In this document: positions 35,205 to 47,085 of the stretch, piece by piece | Position numbering within the stretch: position 1 is the first letter of the stretch | How the letters are laid out: each line of letters starts with the position of its first letter | NCBI GenBank assembly: GCA_039931065.1 | Contig: JBDTSP010000008.1 | Location: 1-64,000 of the forward strand | From: CADEED01 sp039931065 | GTDB taxonomy: Bacteria; Pseudomonadota; Gammaproteobacteria; Steroidobacterales; Steroidobacteraceae | Reading direction: 5' to 3' | DNA: 64,000 bases | The notes under the pieces: generated by a model | Seen by the model: the letters and a program-made list of their open reading frames with translations, nothing else | Database searches by the model: none | Told to the model about the DNA's origin: nothing | Made by a program: the position numbers and the translations under genes

Positions 35205-35894
35205 CTACGGCCAGAGACTTCGCTCGCGCCCGAGCGAGAGGACTCGCTCGACGACCGCCTCGATGCCCAACCCCGTGGAGTCGATCATCAGCGCGTCCGG
35301 CGCGGGCTTCAGCGGGGCGACCTGGCGGGTGGAATCCCGCAAATCGCGCTCCGCGATCTCCCGCGAAAGGGCGGCAAGACTAGCAGCGGAGCCCTTGCCG
35401 ATCAACTGCTTATGGCGTCTTTGGGCCCGTTCTTCAGCGCTGGCGGTCAGGAAAACCTTCAACTGGGCGCCCGGAAAGATAACCGTACCCATATCGCGCC
35501 CGTCGGCCACCAGACCGGGCGTGCTGGCGAAGGCTCTTTGGCGGTCCGTGAGCGCCGCGCGGACCGCAGGCCAGGCCGCGACGCGTGACGCGCCCGCCCC
35601 CGCCTGCTCGGTACGGATCTTCTGGGTGACATCGCGACCGTCGAGCAAGACGTGTTCCTCGCCGGCACCCACGGAGCCGAATTCGACTTTCATGGAGCGC
35701 GCCACGGCCACGTGTTGCTCGACGTCGTCAGGATCGAGGTTGAGCGCCAACCCGCCCCACGCGACCAGGCGGTACAAAGCGCCGCTGTCGAGCAGATTCC
35801 AGCCGACCTTCGAGGCGACGATGCGGCTGATGGTCCCTTTTCCGGAACTCGACGGCCCGTCAATCGTGACGACCGGTATTTCGGCTGATTGCAT
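35205..35894 (-). CDS. cmk: Cytidylate kinase
   Basis: Cmk phosphorylates CMP and dCMP to the diphosphates. The 229-residue protein has the P-loop IDGPSSSGKGTISRIVASKV, the DSGALYRL nucleoside-binding block and the VADGRDMGTVIFP motif near residue 125. Length is normal. It begins 9 bases after hisC ends; in Pseudomonas-type genomes an aroA domain lies between them and is missing here. Confidence 0.96.
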   Translation of the reverse strand: MQSAEIPVVTIDGPSSSGKGTISRIVASKVGWNLLDSGALYRLVAWGGLALNLDPDDVEQHVAVARSMKVEFGSVGAGEEHVLLDGRDVTQKIRTEQAGAGASRVAAWPAVRAALTDRQRAFASTPGLVADGRDMGTVIFPGAQLKVFLTASAEERAQRRHKQLIGKGSAASLAALSREIAERDLRDSTRQVAPLKPAPDALMIDSTGLGIEAVVERVLSLGRERSLWP

Positions 35895-35903
35895 GCCGGC
35901 AGG

Positions 35904-37025
35904 CTAGCAAGCTTCCCAGGCGCTGAGGAAGCGATCGTTCTGCTCAACCGTGCCGAGCGTGACGCGCAAGTGTTCGGGGAGTTGGTAGTTGCCTACCGGA
36001 CGCACGATGACGCCCTTGCGCAGCAGGCTGTCGTAACGCGCGCGGGCATCCGGGCCCACGTGCAGCATCAGGAAATTGCCGGCGGATGGCAGCACCGTGG
36101 TGCCGGATTTCGCGAGCCGATCGGCGACGCGCACACGTTCGGCCACCGCAATCTTGACCGCGGCCGCGACGTGCCCGGGATCGTCGAGCGCGGCGCTCGC
36201 GCCCGCGAGTCCCACCACCGACACGTTGAACGCCTGGCGCACGCGATTGAGCATGTCGGCCACGCCCGGATGGCTGATGGCATACCCGACGCGCACGCCG
36301 GCGAGTCCGTACGCTTTTGAAAAAGTGCGGAAGACGACGAGGTTGGGGAACTCGGTCAGCCAGTCGACGCCGTTCTGCAGATCGAGGCCGCCCGAATATT
36401 CGAAATAGGCTTCATCGAGGGCGACCAGCGCGTGCCGCGGCACTTTCGCGATGAACGCCTTGAGTTGCGCGGCCGGGACCCACGTGCCCGTGGGGTTGTT
36501 AGGGTTGGCAACGAACACCACGCGCGTGTTCGGCGTGATCGCGCGCGCCATCGCATCGAGATCGTGGCCGAGCGGCATCGGTGAACCGGGTGGATTCGCC
36601 GGCACCGCCACGCCGGTGGCGCCGGTCGCCTGGATCGCGATGGGATAGACCGCGAAGGCGTACTGCGAATACACGGCCTCGAGCCCCGGCTTGAGGAAGG
36701 CTTCCGCCAGCAAGACCAGCAGGTCGTTGGAGCCGTTGCCAAGCGTGATCTGGTCGGTGTTCACGCGAAGTTTCGCGGCCAGCTTCTGCTTGAGTTCGTG
36801 ACCGCTGCCGTCCGGATACAGCCATGTCTGGGTGAGTGCCTTCTGCATGGCCGCCAGCGCACGCGGACTCGGCCCGAACGGGTTTTCATTCGATGCCAGC
36901 TTGACGATGTCGGTGAGCCCGAGCTCGCGCTGCAGCTCTTCGATCGGCTTGCCGGGCACGTAGGGCGCGAGAGTCCTCACGCACTCGACCGCGAGATCTC
37001 CAGGGTCTTTAAAGGATGGGGACAT
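35904..37025 (-). CDS. hisC: Histidinol-phosphate aminotransferase
   Basis: HisC is the PLP-dependent aminotransferase of histidine synthesis; the copy next to pheA can also act on phenylalanine or tyrosine precursors. The 373-residue protein has LASNENPFGPSPRAL, VFVANPNNPTGTWVP, the PLP lysine motif FRTFSKAYGLAGVRVGYAI and a C-terminal RVTLGTVEQN. The ATG at 37025 lies inside a G-rich intergenic repeat, so the first few residues may be repeat-derived. The conserved part starts at VRTLAPYVPGKPIEEL. Confidence 0.93.
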   Translation of the reverse strand: MSPSFKDPGDLAVECVRTLAPYVPGKPIEELQRELGLTDIVKLASNENPFGPSPRALAAMQKALTQTWLYPDGSGHELKQKLAAKLRVNTDQITLGNGSNDLLVLLAEAFLKPGLEAVYSQYAFAVYPIAIQATGATGVAVPANPPGSPMPLGHDLDAMARAITPNTRVVFVANPNNPTGTWVPAAQLKAFIAKVPRHALVALDEAYFEYSGGLDLQNGVDWLTEFPNLVVFRTFSKAYGLAGVRVGYAISHPGVADMLNRVRQAFNVSVVGLAGASAALDDPGHVAAAVKIAVAERVRVADRLAKSGTTVLPSAGNFLMLHVGPDARARYDSLLRKGVIVRPVGNYQLPEHLRVTLGTVEQNDRFLSAWEAC

Positions 37026-37127
37026 TCTTCATTTCCTAGCAAAAGGGGACAGTACTCACGAGGGCTGTCCCCTTTTGCCGGGAAATGAGGGATGTCCCCA
37101 TGCTTCTCTGGATGGGGACATTCCTCA
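37016..37127. repeat. G-rich inverted repeat between pheA and hisC
   Basis: Arms at 37016-37052 and 37065-37101 are imperfect inverted copies containing GGGGACA and the core AAAAGGGGACAG / CTGTCCCCTTTTGC. A further direct copy of the outer end (ATGGGGACATTCCTCA) lies at 37112-37127. The unit supplies the hisC start codon and touches the pheA stop. A related repeat lies at 50944-51076. Confidence 0.8.
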
Positions 37128-38282
37128 GGCGACGGCGCGCGGATAGGAACCGAGCACACGGAACAGCGACGCCCGCTTCTTCAATGCTGCGAGTGCCTTG
37201 GCCACGTGCGGTTCGTCCGCGTGACCGTCGATGTCGAAGAAGAACACGTAGTCCCACTTCTTCTTGTGCGACGGCCGTGATTCGATGCGCGTGAGGTTGA
37301 TCTTGTGTTTGGCGAACGGCTCGAGCAACCGGAACAAGGTGCCCGAAGAATCCGTGTGCGAACCGGAACAGAGGATGCTGGTGCGATCGTCGCCACTTGG
37401 ATTGAAGACCTTTCGGCCCACCACAAAAAACCGCGTGGTGTTGTCGTCGCGGTCCTCGATCTCGGTGGCCAGTAGTTTGACGCCGTAGACCTCGGCCGCG
37501 GTTTCACCGGCGATTGCAGCGGTACCGGCTTCGTCGCGCGCGCGCCGCGCGCCTTCGGCGTTGCTCGAGACCGGAACACGCGGCACGTCGGGCAGGTGCT
37601 CGTCGAGCCAGCCGCGACACTGGGCCAGCGACTGCGGATGGCTGCAGATGCGTTTGATTTTCGCGATCGATTCGACGTTACCCATCAGGAACTGGTGGAT
37701 CCGCAGCTCCACCTCGCCGCAGATACGCAGCGGCGAACCTAACAAGCTATCGAGCGTGTGGTTGACCGAACCCTCGGTGGAGTTCTCAACCGGGACGACG
37801 CCGAAATCGGCCATGCCGGCTTCGACCTCGTGGAACACCTCTTCCACCGACGACAACGCCAGCGCGCGCACCGAGTGGCCGAAGTGCTTGAGCGCGGCGG
37901 TCTGCGAGAAAGTGCCTTCGGGTCCGAGGAAGCCGACTTTGAGCGGTTCTTCCTGCGCAAGGCAGGCGGACATGATTTCGCGAAACAAGCGCAGCACTTC
38001 TTCGGTACGCAGCGGACCCTTGTTCCTCTCGCGCGCCATGCGCAGCACCTGCGCCTCGCGCTCGGGCCGGTAGTAGTCGACGGTGTGGCCGTCGGCATGT
38101 TTGGAGATGCCGGCCTGGCGGGCGAGACGGGCGCGGTCGTTCAACAACTCGTGGATACGGGAATCCACGCCGTCGATTTCAGCCCGCAGGTTTGCCAGCG
38201 GGCTCGTCTCAGGCAGGCGGGACTTTCCCGCCGTGCCCGGTTTCGCCGCCTTGCCGGTTTTCTTCGCTTTCTTGCTGGCCAT
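37125..38282 (-). CDS. pheA: Bifunctional chorismate mutase/prephenate dehydratase
   Basis: PheA converts chorismate to prephenate and then phenylpyruvate, committing flux to phenylalanine. The 385-residue protein has an AroQ-type mutase helix bundle (about residues 30-115, LRAEIDGVDSRIHELLNDRA). The dehydratase domain runs from 117 to 295 (VGFLGPEGTFSQTAALKHFG, VVPVENSTEGSVNHTLD). A C-terminal ACT domain with the ESRP motif (LTRIESRPSHKKKWDYVFFF) mediates phenylalanine feedback. A Lys/Ala-rich tail of about 25 residues precedes the mutase domain. Confidence 0.97.
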   Translation of the reverse strand: MASKKAKKTGKAAKPGTAGKSRLPETSPLANLRAEIDGVDSRIHELLNDRARLARQAGISKHADGHTVDYYRPEREAQVLRMARERNKGPLRTEEVLRLFREIMSACLAQEEPLKVGFLGPEGTFSQTAALKHFGHSVRALALSSVEEVFHEVEAGMADFGVVPVENSTEGSVNHTLDSLLGSPLRICGEVELRIHQFLMGNVESIAKIKRICSHPQSLAQCRGWLDEHLPDVPRVPVSSNAEGARRARDEAGTAAIAGETAAEVYGVKLLATEIEDRDDNTTRFFVVGRKVFNPSGDDRTSILCSGSHTDSSGTLFRLLEPFAKHKINLTRIESRPSHKKKWDYVFFFDIDGHADEPHVAKALAALKKRASLFRVLGSYPRAVA

Positions 38283-38314
38283 CCCCGCCCTGCCGGATCC
38301 CGTGATTGCGGGCT

Positions 38315-39484
38315 TTATATCACCCGCGCCGCCAGCACGCCGCCGATCGCGCGCACTTTCTGGATCACGCCTTCGTCGACCGATCCGTCCGTGTCGATCA
38401 CGGTGTAGGCGTATTCACCGCGCGACTTGTTCAGCAGTTCGGCGATGTTGAGCGAGGCGCCGGCCAGGAGCGTGGATATCTGTCCGACCATGTTAGGCAC
38501 GTTGCTGTTGGCGATGCAGATGCGCGAGGTCTTCGGCGCACGCGGCAGCTGGACTTCGGGGAAGTTCACGCTGTTCTTGATGTTGCCGTTCTCGAGATAG
38601 TCCTTCACGGTGTCGGCGACCATTACGGCGCAGTTGTCTTCCGCCTCGTTGGTCGAAGCGCCCAGGTGCGGCAGCGTCACGATCTTTGGGTGATCCTTGG
38701 TCGCATTGCTCGGGAAATCGCACACGTAGCCCTGCAGTCGGCCGGCATCGAGCGCGGAAACGATGGCCTTCTCGTCGACGATGGGGGCCCGCGCGAAGTT
38801 CAGGATGACGCCATCCTTGCGCATGAGCTTGAGGCGCGCCTCGTTGACGAGCCCACGCGTCTCGGGCGTGAGCGGCACGTGCACGGAGATGACGTCAGCG
38901 CGGACGAACAGGTCGTCCAACGACAACGCCTGCTCGACGTTTGAGGACAGCTGCCAGGCGCGTTGCACCGTGATCTTCGGATCGTAGCCCAGCACCTTCA
39001 TGCCGAGGGCGAGCGCGGTGTTGGCAACCTCGACGCCGATGGCGCCGAGACCGATCACGCCAAGCGTGCGGCCCGGTAGTTCGAAGCCGACGAAATTCTT
39101 CTTGCCCTTCTCGACCGCGATGTCGATCGCGTGATCGTCACCGGACTGCGCTTTGGCGAACGCCCAGGCCTGGGTGATGTTGCGCGCCGCCAGGAACATG
39201 CCGGCGAGCACCAGTTCTTTCACCGCGTTGGCGTTGGCGCCGGGCGCGTTGAACACCGGGATGCCCTTCTTCGACAGCGCCTCGACCGGAATGTTGTTGG
39301 TGCCGGCGCCCGCGCGGCCCACGGCACGCAGGGAATCCGGCAGCGCCAGTTTGTGCATGTCGGCCGAGCGCAGCAGGATCGCGTCGGGGTTGCCGATTTC
39401 GGAGGCGACCTCGAAACGGTCGCGCGGCAGGCGCTCGAGGCCCTTGATGCTGATGTTGTTGAGAGTCTGGATCTTGAATCGCAT
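38315..39484 (-). CDS. serA: D-3-phosphoglycerate dehydrogenase (SerA type)
   Basis: This NAD-dependent 2-hydroxyacid dehydrogenase oxidises 3-phosphoglycerate in the first step of serine synthesis. The 389-residue protein has the dinucleotide motif GVIGLGAIGVEVANTALALG and VISVHVPLTPETRGLVNEAR. It also has the catalytic His in TLPHLGASTNEAEDN and a C-terminal ACT domain (MVGQISTLLAGASLNIAELL). The active-site Arg segment reads NFARAPIVDE rather than the commoner ARG form. Adjacent serC makes the next enzyme, so serine synthesis is grouped here. Confidence 0.93.
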   Translation of the reverse strand: MRFKIQTLNNISIKGLERLPRDRFEVASEIGNPDAILLRSADMHKLALPDSLRAVGRAGAGTNNIPVEALSKKGIPVFNAPGANANAVKELVLAGMFLAARNITQAWAFAKAQSGDDHAIDIAVEKGKKNFVGFELPGRTLGVIGLGAIGVEVANTALALGMKVLGYDPKITVQRAWQLSSNVEQALSLDDLFVRADVISVHVPLTPETRGLVNEARLKLMRKDGVILNFARAPIVDEKAIVSALDAGRLQGYVCDFPSNATKDHPKIVTLPHLGASTNEAEDNCAVMVADTVKDYLENGNIKNSVNFPEVQLPRAPKTSRICIANSNVPNMVGQISTLLAGASLNIAELLNKSRGEYAYTVIDTDGSVDEGVIQKVRAIGGVLAARVI

Positions 39485-39505
39485 TGCTAAATACCTCTTG
39501 AGAGC

Positions 39506-39601
39506 GGTGTCAGGCGGGGAAAGTCGGGATTACTCGCCTGAATCGGATTGAAGGAGTTGCAGGCGCGGCGGGTAATCCCGACTTTCCCCGCCTGACACCA
39601 C
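39506..39601. repeat. REPIN-like inverted repeat pair between serC and serA
   Basis: The left arm 39506-39533 (plus) and right arm 39572-39601 (minus) are inverted copies of the REP-like unit seen at 25-54 and 8062-8190. The 38-base spacer carries CGCCTG and CAGGCG, extending the hairpin. It lies in the serC-serA gap, 8 bases after the serC stop. Confidence 0.85.
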
Positions 39602-39608
39602 TTCTTTC

Positions 39609-40691
39609 CTACGGATTCCGCTTCTGGAAATCTTTCATGAAGTTCGTGAGCGCCTCGATGCCTTCGATCGACATCGCGTTGTAGATGGACGCGCGCATGC
39701 CGCCCACCGAACGGTGCCCTTCGAGGTTCACGAGACCCGCCTTTGCCGCCTCGCTGCAGAACGTTTTGTCGAGTTCGGCGTTAGGCAACGTGAACGGCAC
39801 ATTCATCCACGAACGGCAGTTCTTCGCGATCGGGTTTTTGTAGTAACCCGACGCTTCGATGAAGCCGTAGAGCTTCTCGGCCTTGGCGCGGTTGCGTTCG
39901 GCCATCGCAGCGACGCCGCCTTGCTTCTTCACCCACTTGAACACGAGGCCGGCGAAATACCAGCCGAAGGTCGGCGGCGTATTGAGCATCGAGCCTTCAT
40001 CAGCCATCGCCTTGAAGTCCCAGATCGACGGCGTGCCGGGGCGCGCCTTGCCGATGAGGTCGTCTCGCACGATGACGACGCAGATACCGGACGGGCCGAT
40101 GTTCTTCTGCGCGCCCGCGTAGATGAGCCCGTACTTGGACACGTCGATCGGACGCGACAGGATGTTGGACGACATGTCGCACACGAGCGGCACGCCAGCC
40201 GGGGCCTGCGGCACGTAGGGAAATTCGACGCCGGCGATGGTTTCGTTGGCGACGTAATGCAGATAAGCCGCACCGGGCGTGAGCTTGAGCGCGGACTGCT
40301 CCGGGACCGAAGTGTAGTTGCTGGCCGATTCGTCGGCGGCGACGTTCACCTTCGCATAACGCCTGGCTTCTCCGATCGCCTTCTTCGACCATGCGCCGGT
40401 GTTGATGTAGTCCACCGTGGAGTCGGCGGTGGCGAGGTTCATCGGGATCGCCGAGAACATGCCGGTGGCGCCGCCCTGCAGGAACAGGACTTTGTAGTTA
40501 GCGGGGATCGAGAGAAGTTCGCGAAGGTCGGCTTCGGCCTCTGTTGCGACCGAAATGAAGGCCTTGCTGCGGTGGGAGATTTCCATCACCGACATGCCGC
40601 CATTGCGCCAGTCGGTCATCTCGGATTGAGCCTGGGTCAGGACTTCAAGGGGCAACGTGGCCGGCCCCGCGGCGAAATTGAATACGCGCAC
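39609..40691 (-). CDS. serC: Phosphoserine aminotransferase
   Basis: SerC is the PLP enzyme that converts 3-phosphohydroxypyruvate to phosphoserine and also serves pyridoxine synthesis. The 360-residue protein starts MRVFNFAAGPATLPLEVL. It has the GGATGMFSAIPMNL block, and the PLP lysine lies in YAGAQKNIGPSG. The C-terminal GHRSVGGMRASIYNA is typical. Standard length; gyrA upstream is a conserved neighbour. Confidence 0.97.
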   Translation of the reverse strand: MRVFNFAAGPATLPLEVLTQAQSEMTDWRNGGMSVMEISHRSKAFISVATEAEADLRELLSIPANYKVLFLQGGATGMFSAIPMNLATADSTVDYINTGAWSKKAIGEARRYAKVNVAADESASNYTSVPEQSALKLTPGAAYLHYVANETIAGVEFPYVPQAPAGVPLVCDMSSNILSRPIDVSKYGLIYAGAQKNIGPSGICVVIVRDDLIGKARPGTPSIWDFKAMADEGSMLNTPPTFGWYFAGLVFKWVKKQGGVAAMAERNRAKAEKLYGFIEASGYYKNPIAKNCRSWMNVPFTLPNAELDKTFCSEAAKAGLVNLEGHRSVGGMRASIYNAMSIEGIEALTNFMKDFQKRNP

Positions 40692-40769
40692 GATTCTAAC
40701 TACCTCAAGCCGGACCTTATTGCCCGACCGTTATTTGACCCGGACGTTATTGCCCGGGCGCGGAATATA

Positions 40770-43403
<2,634 letters not shown>

Positions 43404-43517
43404 GGAAGGTTCGTTGAAGGGCCCGAAAAAAGGTGCGGAATTCTATCACCTAGCTCAGTCAAAAGCCGTGTTTTCACCTGCGTCTCCGGGTCCTCTGAGC
43501 CTATAATTCCGGCCCTC

Positions 43518-44255
43518 ATGAATAACCCCGATTCGCGCCCTCAGACTCTAAACAGCGACGCCGCGGAAGTTGCAAAATTCGAAGCGTCAGCGCATCGCTT
43601 CTGGGACCTCGATGGCGAATTCAAACCACTGCACAAGCTCAATCCCGTGCGTGCGCGCTACGTGCAGGAGCGCGCAAATCTCGCGCAGGCGCGCGCGCTC
43701 GACGTCGGTTGCGGCGGTGGTTTGTTATCCGAATCGCTGGCGCGCGCGGGCGCTTTCGTCACGGCAATCGATCTCGCGCCCACCATGGTGGAGACCGCGC
43801 GACTGCATGCGCTCGATTCCGGGCTGACGATCGACTACCGCGTGCAGTCGGCCGAAATGCTGCTGGCTTCGCACGCCGGAAAATTCGACGTCGTCACCTG
43901 CATGGAAATGCTTGAGCATGTTCCCGACCCGGCGATCACGATCGAAGTGTTGTCGAAGCTGGTACGCCCCGGCGGCGACATTTTCATCTCGACCATCAAC
44001 CGCAATTTCAAATCGTTCGCGCTGGCGATCGTCGGCGCCGAGTATCTCGCCAACCTGGTCCCGCGCGGCACGCACGAATACGCGCGCCTGCTGAAACCTT
44101 CCGAAATCGCGCGGTTCGCGCGCGCCGCGGGGCTCGATGTATCCGACATCGCCGGGCTCAAATACGATCCGCTGCGCGAGCAGTGTTCACTCAACCAGGA
44201 TCCTTCAGTGAACTACCTGATGCACCTGAAGCGCCTGCCCACAAGCCGCTCATGA
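43518..44255 (+). CDS. ubiG: Ubiquinone biosynthesis O-methyltransferase UbiG
   Basis: UbiG carries out both O-methylations in ubiquinone synthesis using S-adenosylmethionine. The 245-residue protein has the SAM-binding motif LDVGCGGGLLSESLARAGAF then VTAIDLAPTMVETARLHA. It also has VTCMEMLEHVPDP and the ending VNYLMHLKRL. I start it at ATG 43518; the frame is open far upstream across gyrA, but that part is an antisense shadow. It lacks an obvious ribosome site. It overlaps the next gene by 4 bases. Confidence 0.96.
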   Translation: MNNPDSRPQTLNSDAAEVAKFEASAHRFWDLDGEFKPLHKLNPVRARYVQERANLAQARALDVGCGGGLLSESLARAGAFVTAIDLAPTMVETARLHALDSGLTIDYRVQSAEMLLASHAGKFDVVTCMEMLEHVPDPAITIEVLSKLVRPGGDIFISTINRNFKSFALAIVGAEYLANLVPRGTHEYARLLKPSEIARFARAAGLDVSDIAGLKYDPLREQCSLNQDPSVNYLMHLKRLPTSRS

Positions 44256-44929
44256 ACAGCGTCATCAAAGGCGTGTTGTTCGATCTCGACGGCACGTTGC
44301 TCGACACCGCGCAGGACATGATGGAGGCGCTCAACACGGTGCGCGCCGAAGAAAACCTGGGCCCGCTGCTCTACGAAGCCGTGCGCTGCCAGGTGTCGCA
44401 CGGTGGGCATGCGCTGGTGCGGCTGGGTTTTGGCACGTTGTCCCCGGACGATCACGAAGCGATGCGCACGCGTCTGCTCAATCACTATCGGAGGCAACTG
44501 GCGAAACACACCGCGCTGTTCGAGGGCGGCGACGAGATGCTCACCGAACTTGAGCGCCGCGGCCTGCGCTGGGGAATCGTCACCAACAAGCCGGGCTGGC
44601 TCACCGATCCGCTGCTGGTCGAAGTGAAACTCAATCGCCGTGCGCGGGCTATCGTCAGCGGCGACACATTGTCCGAACGCAAACCCCATCCCCTGCCCTT
44701 GCTGCACGCCGCGCAAACGATGGGCGTGGTTCCCGGCGAATGTGTGTACGTCGGCGACGCCCAACGCGACATGCAGGCGGCGCAGGCCGCGGGCATGTAC
44801 GCGGTGGTCGCCGGTTACGGCTATCTCGGCGACGACGACAAGGCCGATGAGTGGTTCTCGCACGGCTGGCTCGATACGCCGCTCGAACTACTCGCCTGGC
44901 TGGACAAGCCGCGCAACGGCACCGCATGA
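44252..44929 (+). CDS. mupP: HAD phosphatase, MurNAc-6-phosphate phosphatase (MupP) type
   Basis: The 225-residue HAD phosphatase has motif I FDLDGTLLDT (nucleophile Asp11), the T/S motif in IVTNKPG, the Lys in SERKPHPLPLL and motif III YVGDAQRDMQAAQAAG. By sequence alone it could be called phosphoglycolate phosphatase Gph. The ubiG-x-yciK position is that of MupP in Pseudomonas, which recycles MurNAc-6-phosphate in the fosfomycin-insensitive cell-wall recycling route, so I favour MupP. Start ATG 44252 overlaps the ubiG stop. Confidence 0.85.
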   Translation: MNSVIKGVLFDLDGTLLDTAQDMMEALNTVRAEENLGPLLYEAVRCQVSHGGHALVRLGFGTLSPDDHEAMRTRLLNHYRRQLAKHTALFEGGDEMLTELERRGLRWGIVTNKPGWLTDPLLVEVKLNRRARAIVSGDTLSERKPHPLPLLHAAQTMGVVPGECVYVGDAQRDMQAAQAAGMYAVVAGYGYLGDDDKADEWFSHGWLDTPLELLAWLDKPRNGTA

Positions 44930-46227
44930 CCGCTTTATGGATCGTGTTCGCGGCGCTCGCGGCCGCCGTCATTGGCTTCCTTATCGGCACGTTGCGGGCC
45001 GCGCGCCGCGCCGAGGAGCTGCGCGTCGAGCTCGAAGCGACGCGCGCCAAGCTCACTTCCGAGAGTGACCAGCGCAGCCGGACATCCGAGTTGCTGTCGC
45101 AGGCCGAAGCACAGGTACGCGCGGCGGTCGAGAGCGCGTCGCGCGCCGCGTTGAATTCGAACAGCGAAACCTTTCTCAAACTGGCGCGTGAAGTGTTCGG
45201 GCGCGACCAGGACACGGCCAGCGCCTCGCTGAAGGAACGTGAAGAGGCCATCAAACAATTGGTGGAGCCGATCCGCGCGGCGCTGGTGAAGCAGGAAACC
45301 CAGGCGCAAGAGCTGGAGCGTCTGCGGGTCGAATCGCAGGGCAAACTCGGCGGGCAGATCGAAGGCCTGATGAATGTCCAGTCGATCCTGCAGCGCGAGA
45401 CGCGCAACCTCGCGACGGCGCTGCGCCGTCCCGAAGTGCGCGGCCGCTGGGGCGAACTCACCCTGCGCCGGGTGGTCGAGTTGTCAGGCATGTCCGAGCA
45501 CTGCGACTTCGCCGAGCAGCCGGAAGTTCAGACCGGCGAAGGCACTCTGCGGCCGGACCTGCTCGTGCACATGCCCGAGGCGCGCGATCTCGTGGTCGAC
45601 GCCAAGACTCCGCTCGACGCCTACATGGACGCGATCGAGGCGAACGATGACGAGACGCGGCGTACCGCGCTCGCCCGCCATGCGCGACAGGTCGAACAAC
45701 GCGTGCGTGAACTCGGCCAGAAGAGTTATTGGGAACAGTTCGAACACAGCCCGGAGTTCGCGGTGCTGTTCCTGCCAGGCGATCAGTTCCTGTCCGCCGC
45801 GCTCGCGGAGCGCCCTGACCTGCTCGATTCCGCGCTCAAGCAAAGCATCATCATCGCGACGCCTTCGACCTTGATGGCGCTGCTCAAGGTGGTGGCGTAC
45901 GGCTGGCGGCAGGCGGCCGCTTCGGAGAATGCCGCCGAGATCCGCGAACTCGGGCAGGAACTCCACCGCCGCCTCACTACCTTCGTCGGCCACCTGCAGA
46001 AGGTCGGCCGCTCGCTCGACAATGCGCTCGGCGCGTACAACGCGGCCGTCGGCTCGTTCGAGCGCAACGTGACGCCGCAGGCGCGGCGCTTCACCGAACT
46101 CGGCGCAACCGCCGACGTCTTGCCGTCGATCGAGCCCGCCGAACAGGTCATTCGCCTGCCGCAAGTCGCGGCCGAGCAAGCCGCCGAACCAGCCGCGGCG
46201 CCCGCAGCCGCGGCGCCGAATACATGA
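44926..46227 (+). CDS. rmuC: DNA recombination protein RmuC
   Basis: RmuC-family proteins limit inversions between short repeats and contain a nuclease-like fold. The 433-residue protein has an N-terminal membrane helix (LWIVFAALAAAVIGFLIGTL), a long coiled coil to about residue 125, and the RmuC domain. Domain motifs include LRRPEVRGRWGELTLRRVVE, VVDAKTPLDAYMDAIE, and EFAVLFLPGDQFLSAAL. An Ala/Pro/Glu tail ends it. The ATG overlaps the mupP stop. Insertion between mupP and yciK is a variation on the usual order. Confidence 0.93.
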   Translation: MTALWIVFAALAAAVIGFLIGTLRAARRAEELRVELEATRAKLTSESDQRSRTSELLSQAEAQVRAAVESASRAALNSNSETFLKLAREVFGRDQDTASASLKEREEAIKQLVEPIRAALVKQETQAQELERLRVESQGKLGGQIEGLMNVQSILQRETRNLATALRRPEVRGRWGELTLRRVVELSGMSEHCDFAEQPEVQTGEGTLRPDLLVHMPEARDLVVDAKTPLDAYMDAIEANDDETRRTALARHARQVEQRVRELGQKSYWEQFEHSPEFAVLFLPGDQFLSAALAERPDLLDSALKQSIIIATPSTLMALLKVVAYGWRQAAASENAAEIRELGQELHRRLTTFVGHLQKVGRSLDNALGAYNAAVGSFERNVTPQARRFTELGATADVLPSIEPAEQVIRLPQVAAEQAAEPAAAPAAAAPNT

Positions 46228-47000
46228 ACACCGCTCTCGCCTCCGCGTTCGATCCGCGCATGCACCAGACGAAGACCGATGAGCTCAAAGGCCGAGTGAT
46301 CATGGTGACGGGAGCGGGCTCCGGCATCGGCCGCGCCGTTTCCCTGGCGCTGGCCGCCGCCGGCGCGGAAGTCATCCTGCTCGGCCGCACCGTGCGCAAG
46401 CTCGAAGCGGTGCACGCCGAGATCGCGACACTCGGCGCGCCCGAGGCCAGCATCGTGCCGCTCGACCTCGAACGCGCGCTCGCGGCGGACTACGAAGCGG
46501 TCGCCGCGGCGATTGCCCGGCGTTACGGACGCCTCGACGGGCTGCTGCACAACGCTGCCTTGTTAGGCGCGCTCACGCCCATCGAGCAATACGACGTACC
46601 GATGTTCATGCGGGTCATGCACGTCAACGTCACCGCCGCCTTCGTGTTGACCCAACACCTGCTGCCACTGCTGCTCCGCGCGCCGGACGCATCGGTGTTG
46701 TTCACTTCGAGCGCCGTCGGCAAACGTGGGCGTGCGTACTGGGGCGCCTATTCGGTTTCGAAGTTCGCGGTCGAAGGCCTGACGCAGGTGCTGGCGCAGG
46801 AAACCGAGAGCAACACGAACGTGCGCGTGAACATCATCGATCCCGGCAAGGTGCGCACCAGCATGCGGCGCCAGGCGTATCCGTCCGAAGCAATCGAATC
46901 GTTGCCGACCGCGGAATCGCTGACCGCGCCCTATGTCGCGTTGTTGGGACCGGCGAGTCGCGGGGTCACGGGTCAGCGCTTCGAAGCGCAGCCACGCTGA
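46224..47000 (+). CDS. yciK: Short-chain dehydrogenase YciK
   Basis: YciK is a conserved SDR of undefined substrate found with ubiG and mupP. The 258-residue protein has the cofactor motif VTGAGSGIGRAVSLALAAAG, LHNAALLG, the catalytic Ser in FTSSAVGKRGRAYWGAYSVS followed by Lys, and a near-complete match to the E. coli pattern through the C-terminus. The cofactor is likely NADP by family. Start overlaps the rmuC end by 4 bases, completing a four-gene overlapping operon. Confidence 0.94.
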   Translation: MNTALASAFDPRMHQTKTDELKGRVIMVTGAGSGIGRAVSLALAAAGAEVILLGRTVRKLEAVHAEIATLGAPEASIVPLDLERALAADYEAVAAAIARRYGRLDGLLHNAALLGALTPIEQYDVPMFMRVMHVNVTAAFVLTQHLLPLLLRAPDASVLFTSSAVGKRGRAYWGAYSVSKFAVEGLTQVLAQETESNTNVRVNIIDPGKVRTSMRRQAYPSEAIESLPTAESLTAPYVALLGPASRGVTGQRFEAQPR

Positions 47001-47085
47001 GCATCGTCCAGCGGTTTCCGGACAGATCGGCCGCGTTCAGAAGGGTTCGCGGCCGGCGCCGGCGCCAACGATGCGCGCGGCGCGG

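Noticed and set aside
43502..43507. TATAAT just before ubiG as a promoter
   Set aside because: No acceptable -35 at 16-18 bases, and it would leave a leader of about 4 bases; a chance hexamer cannot be excluded.
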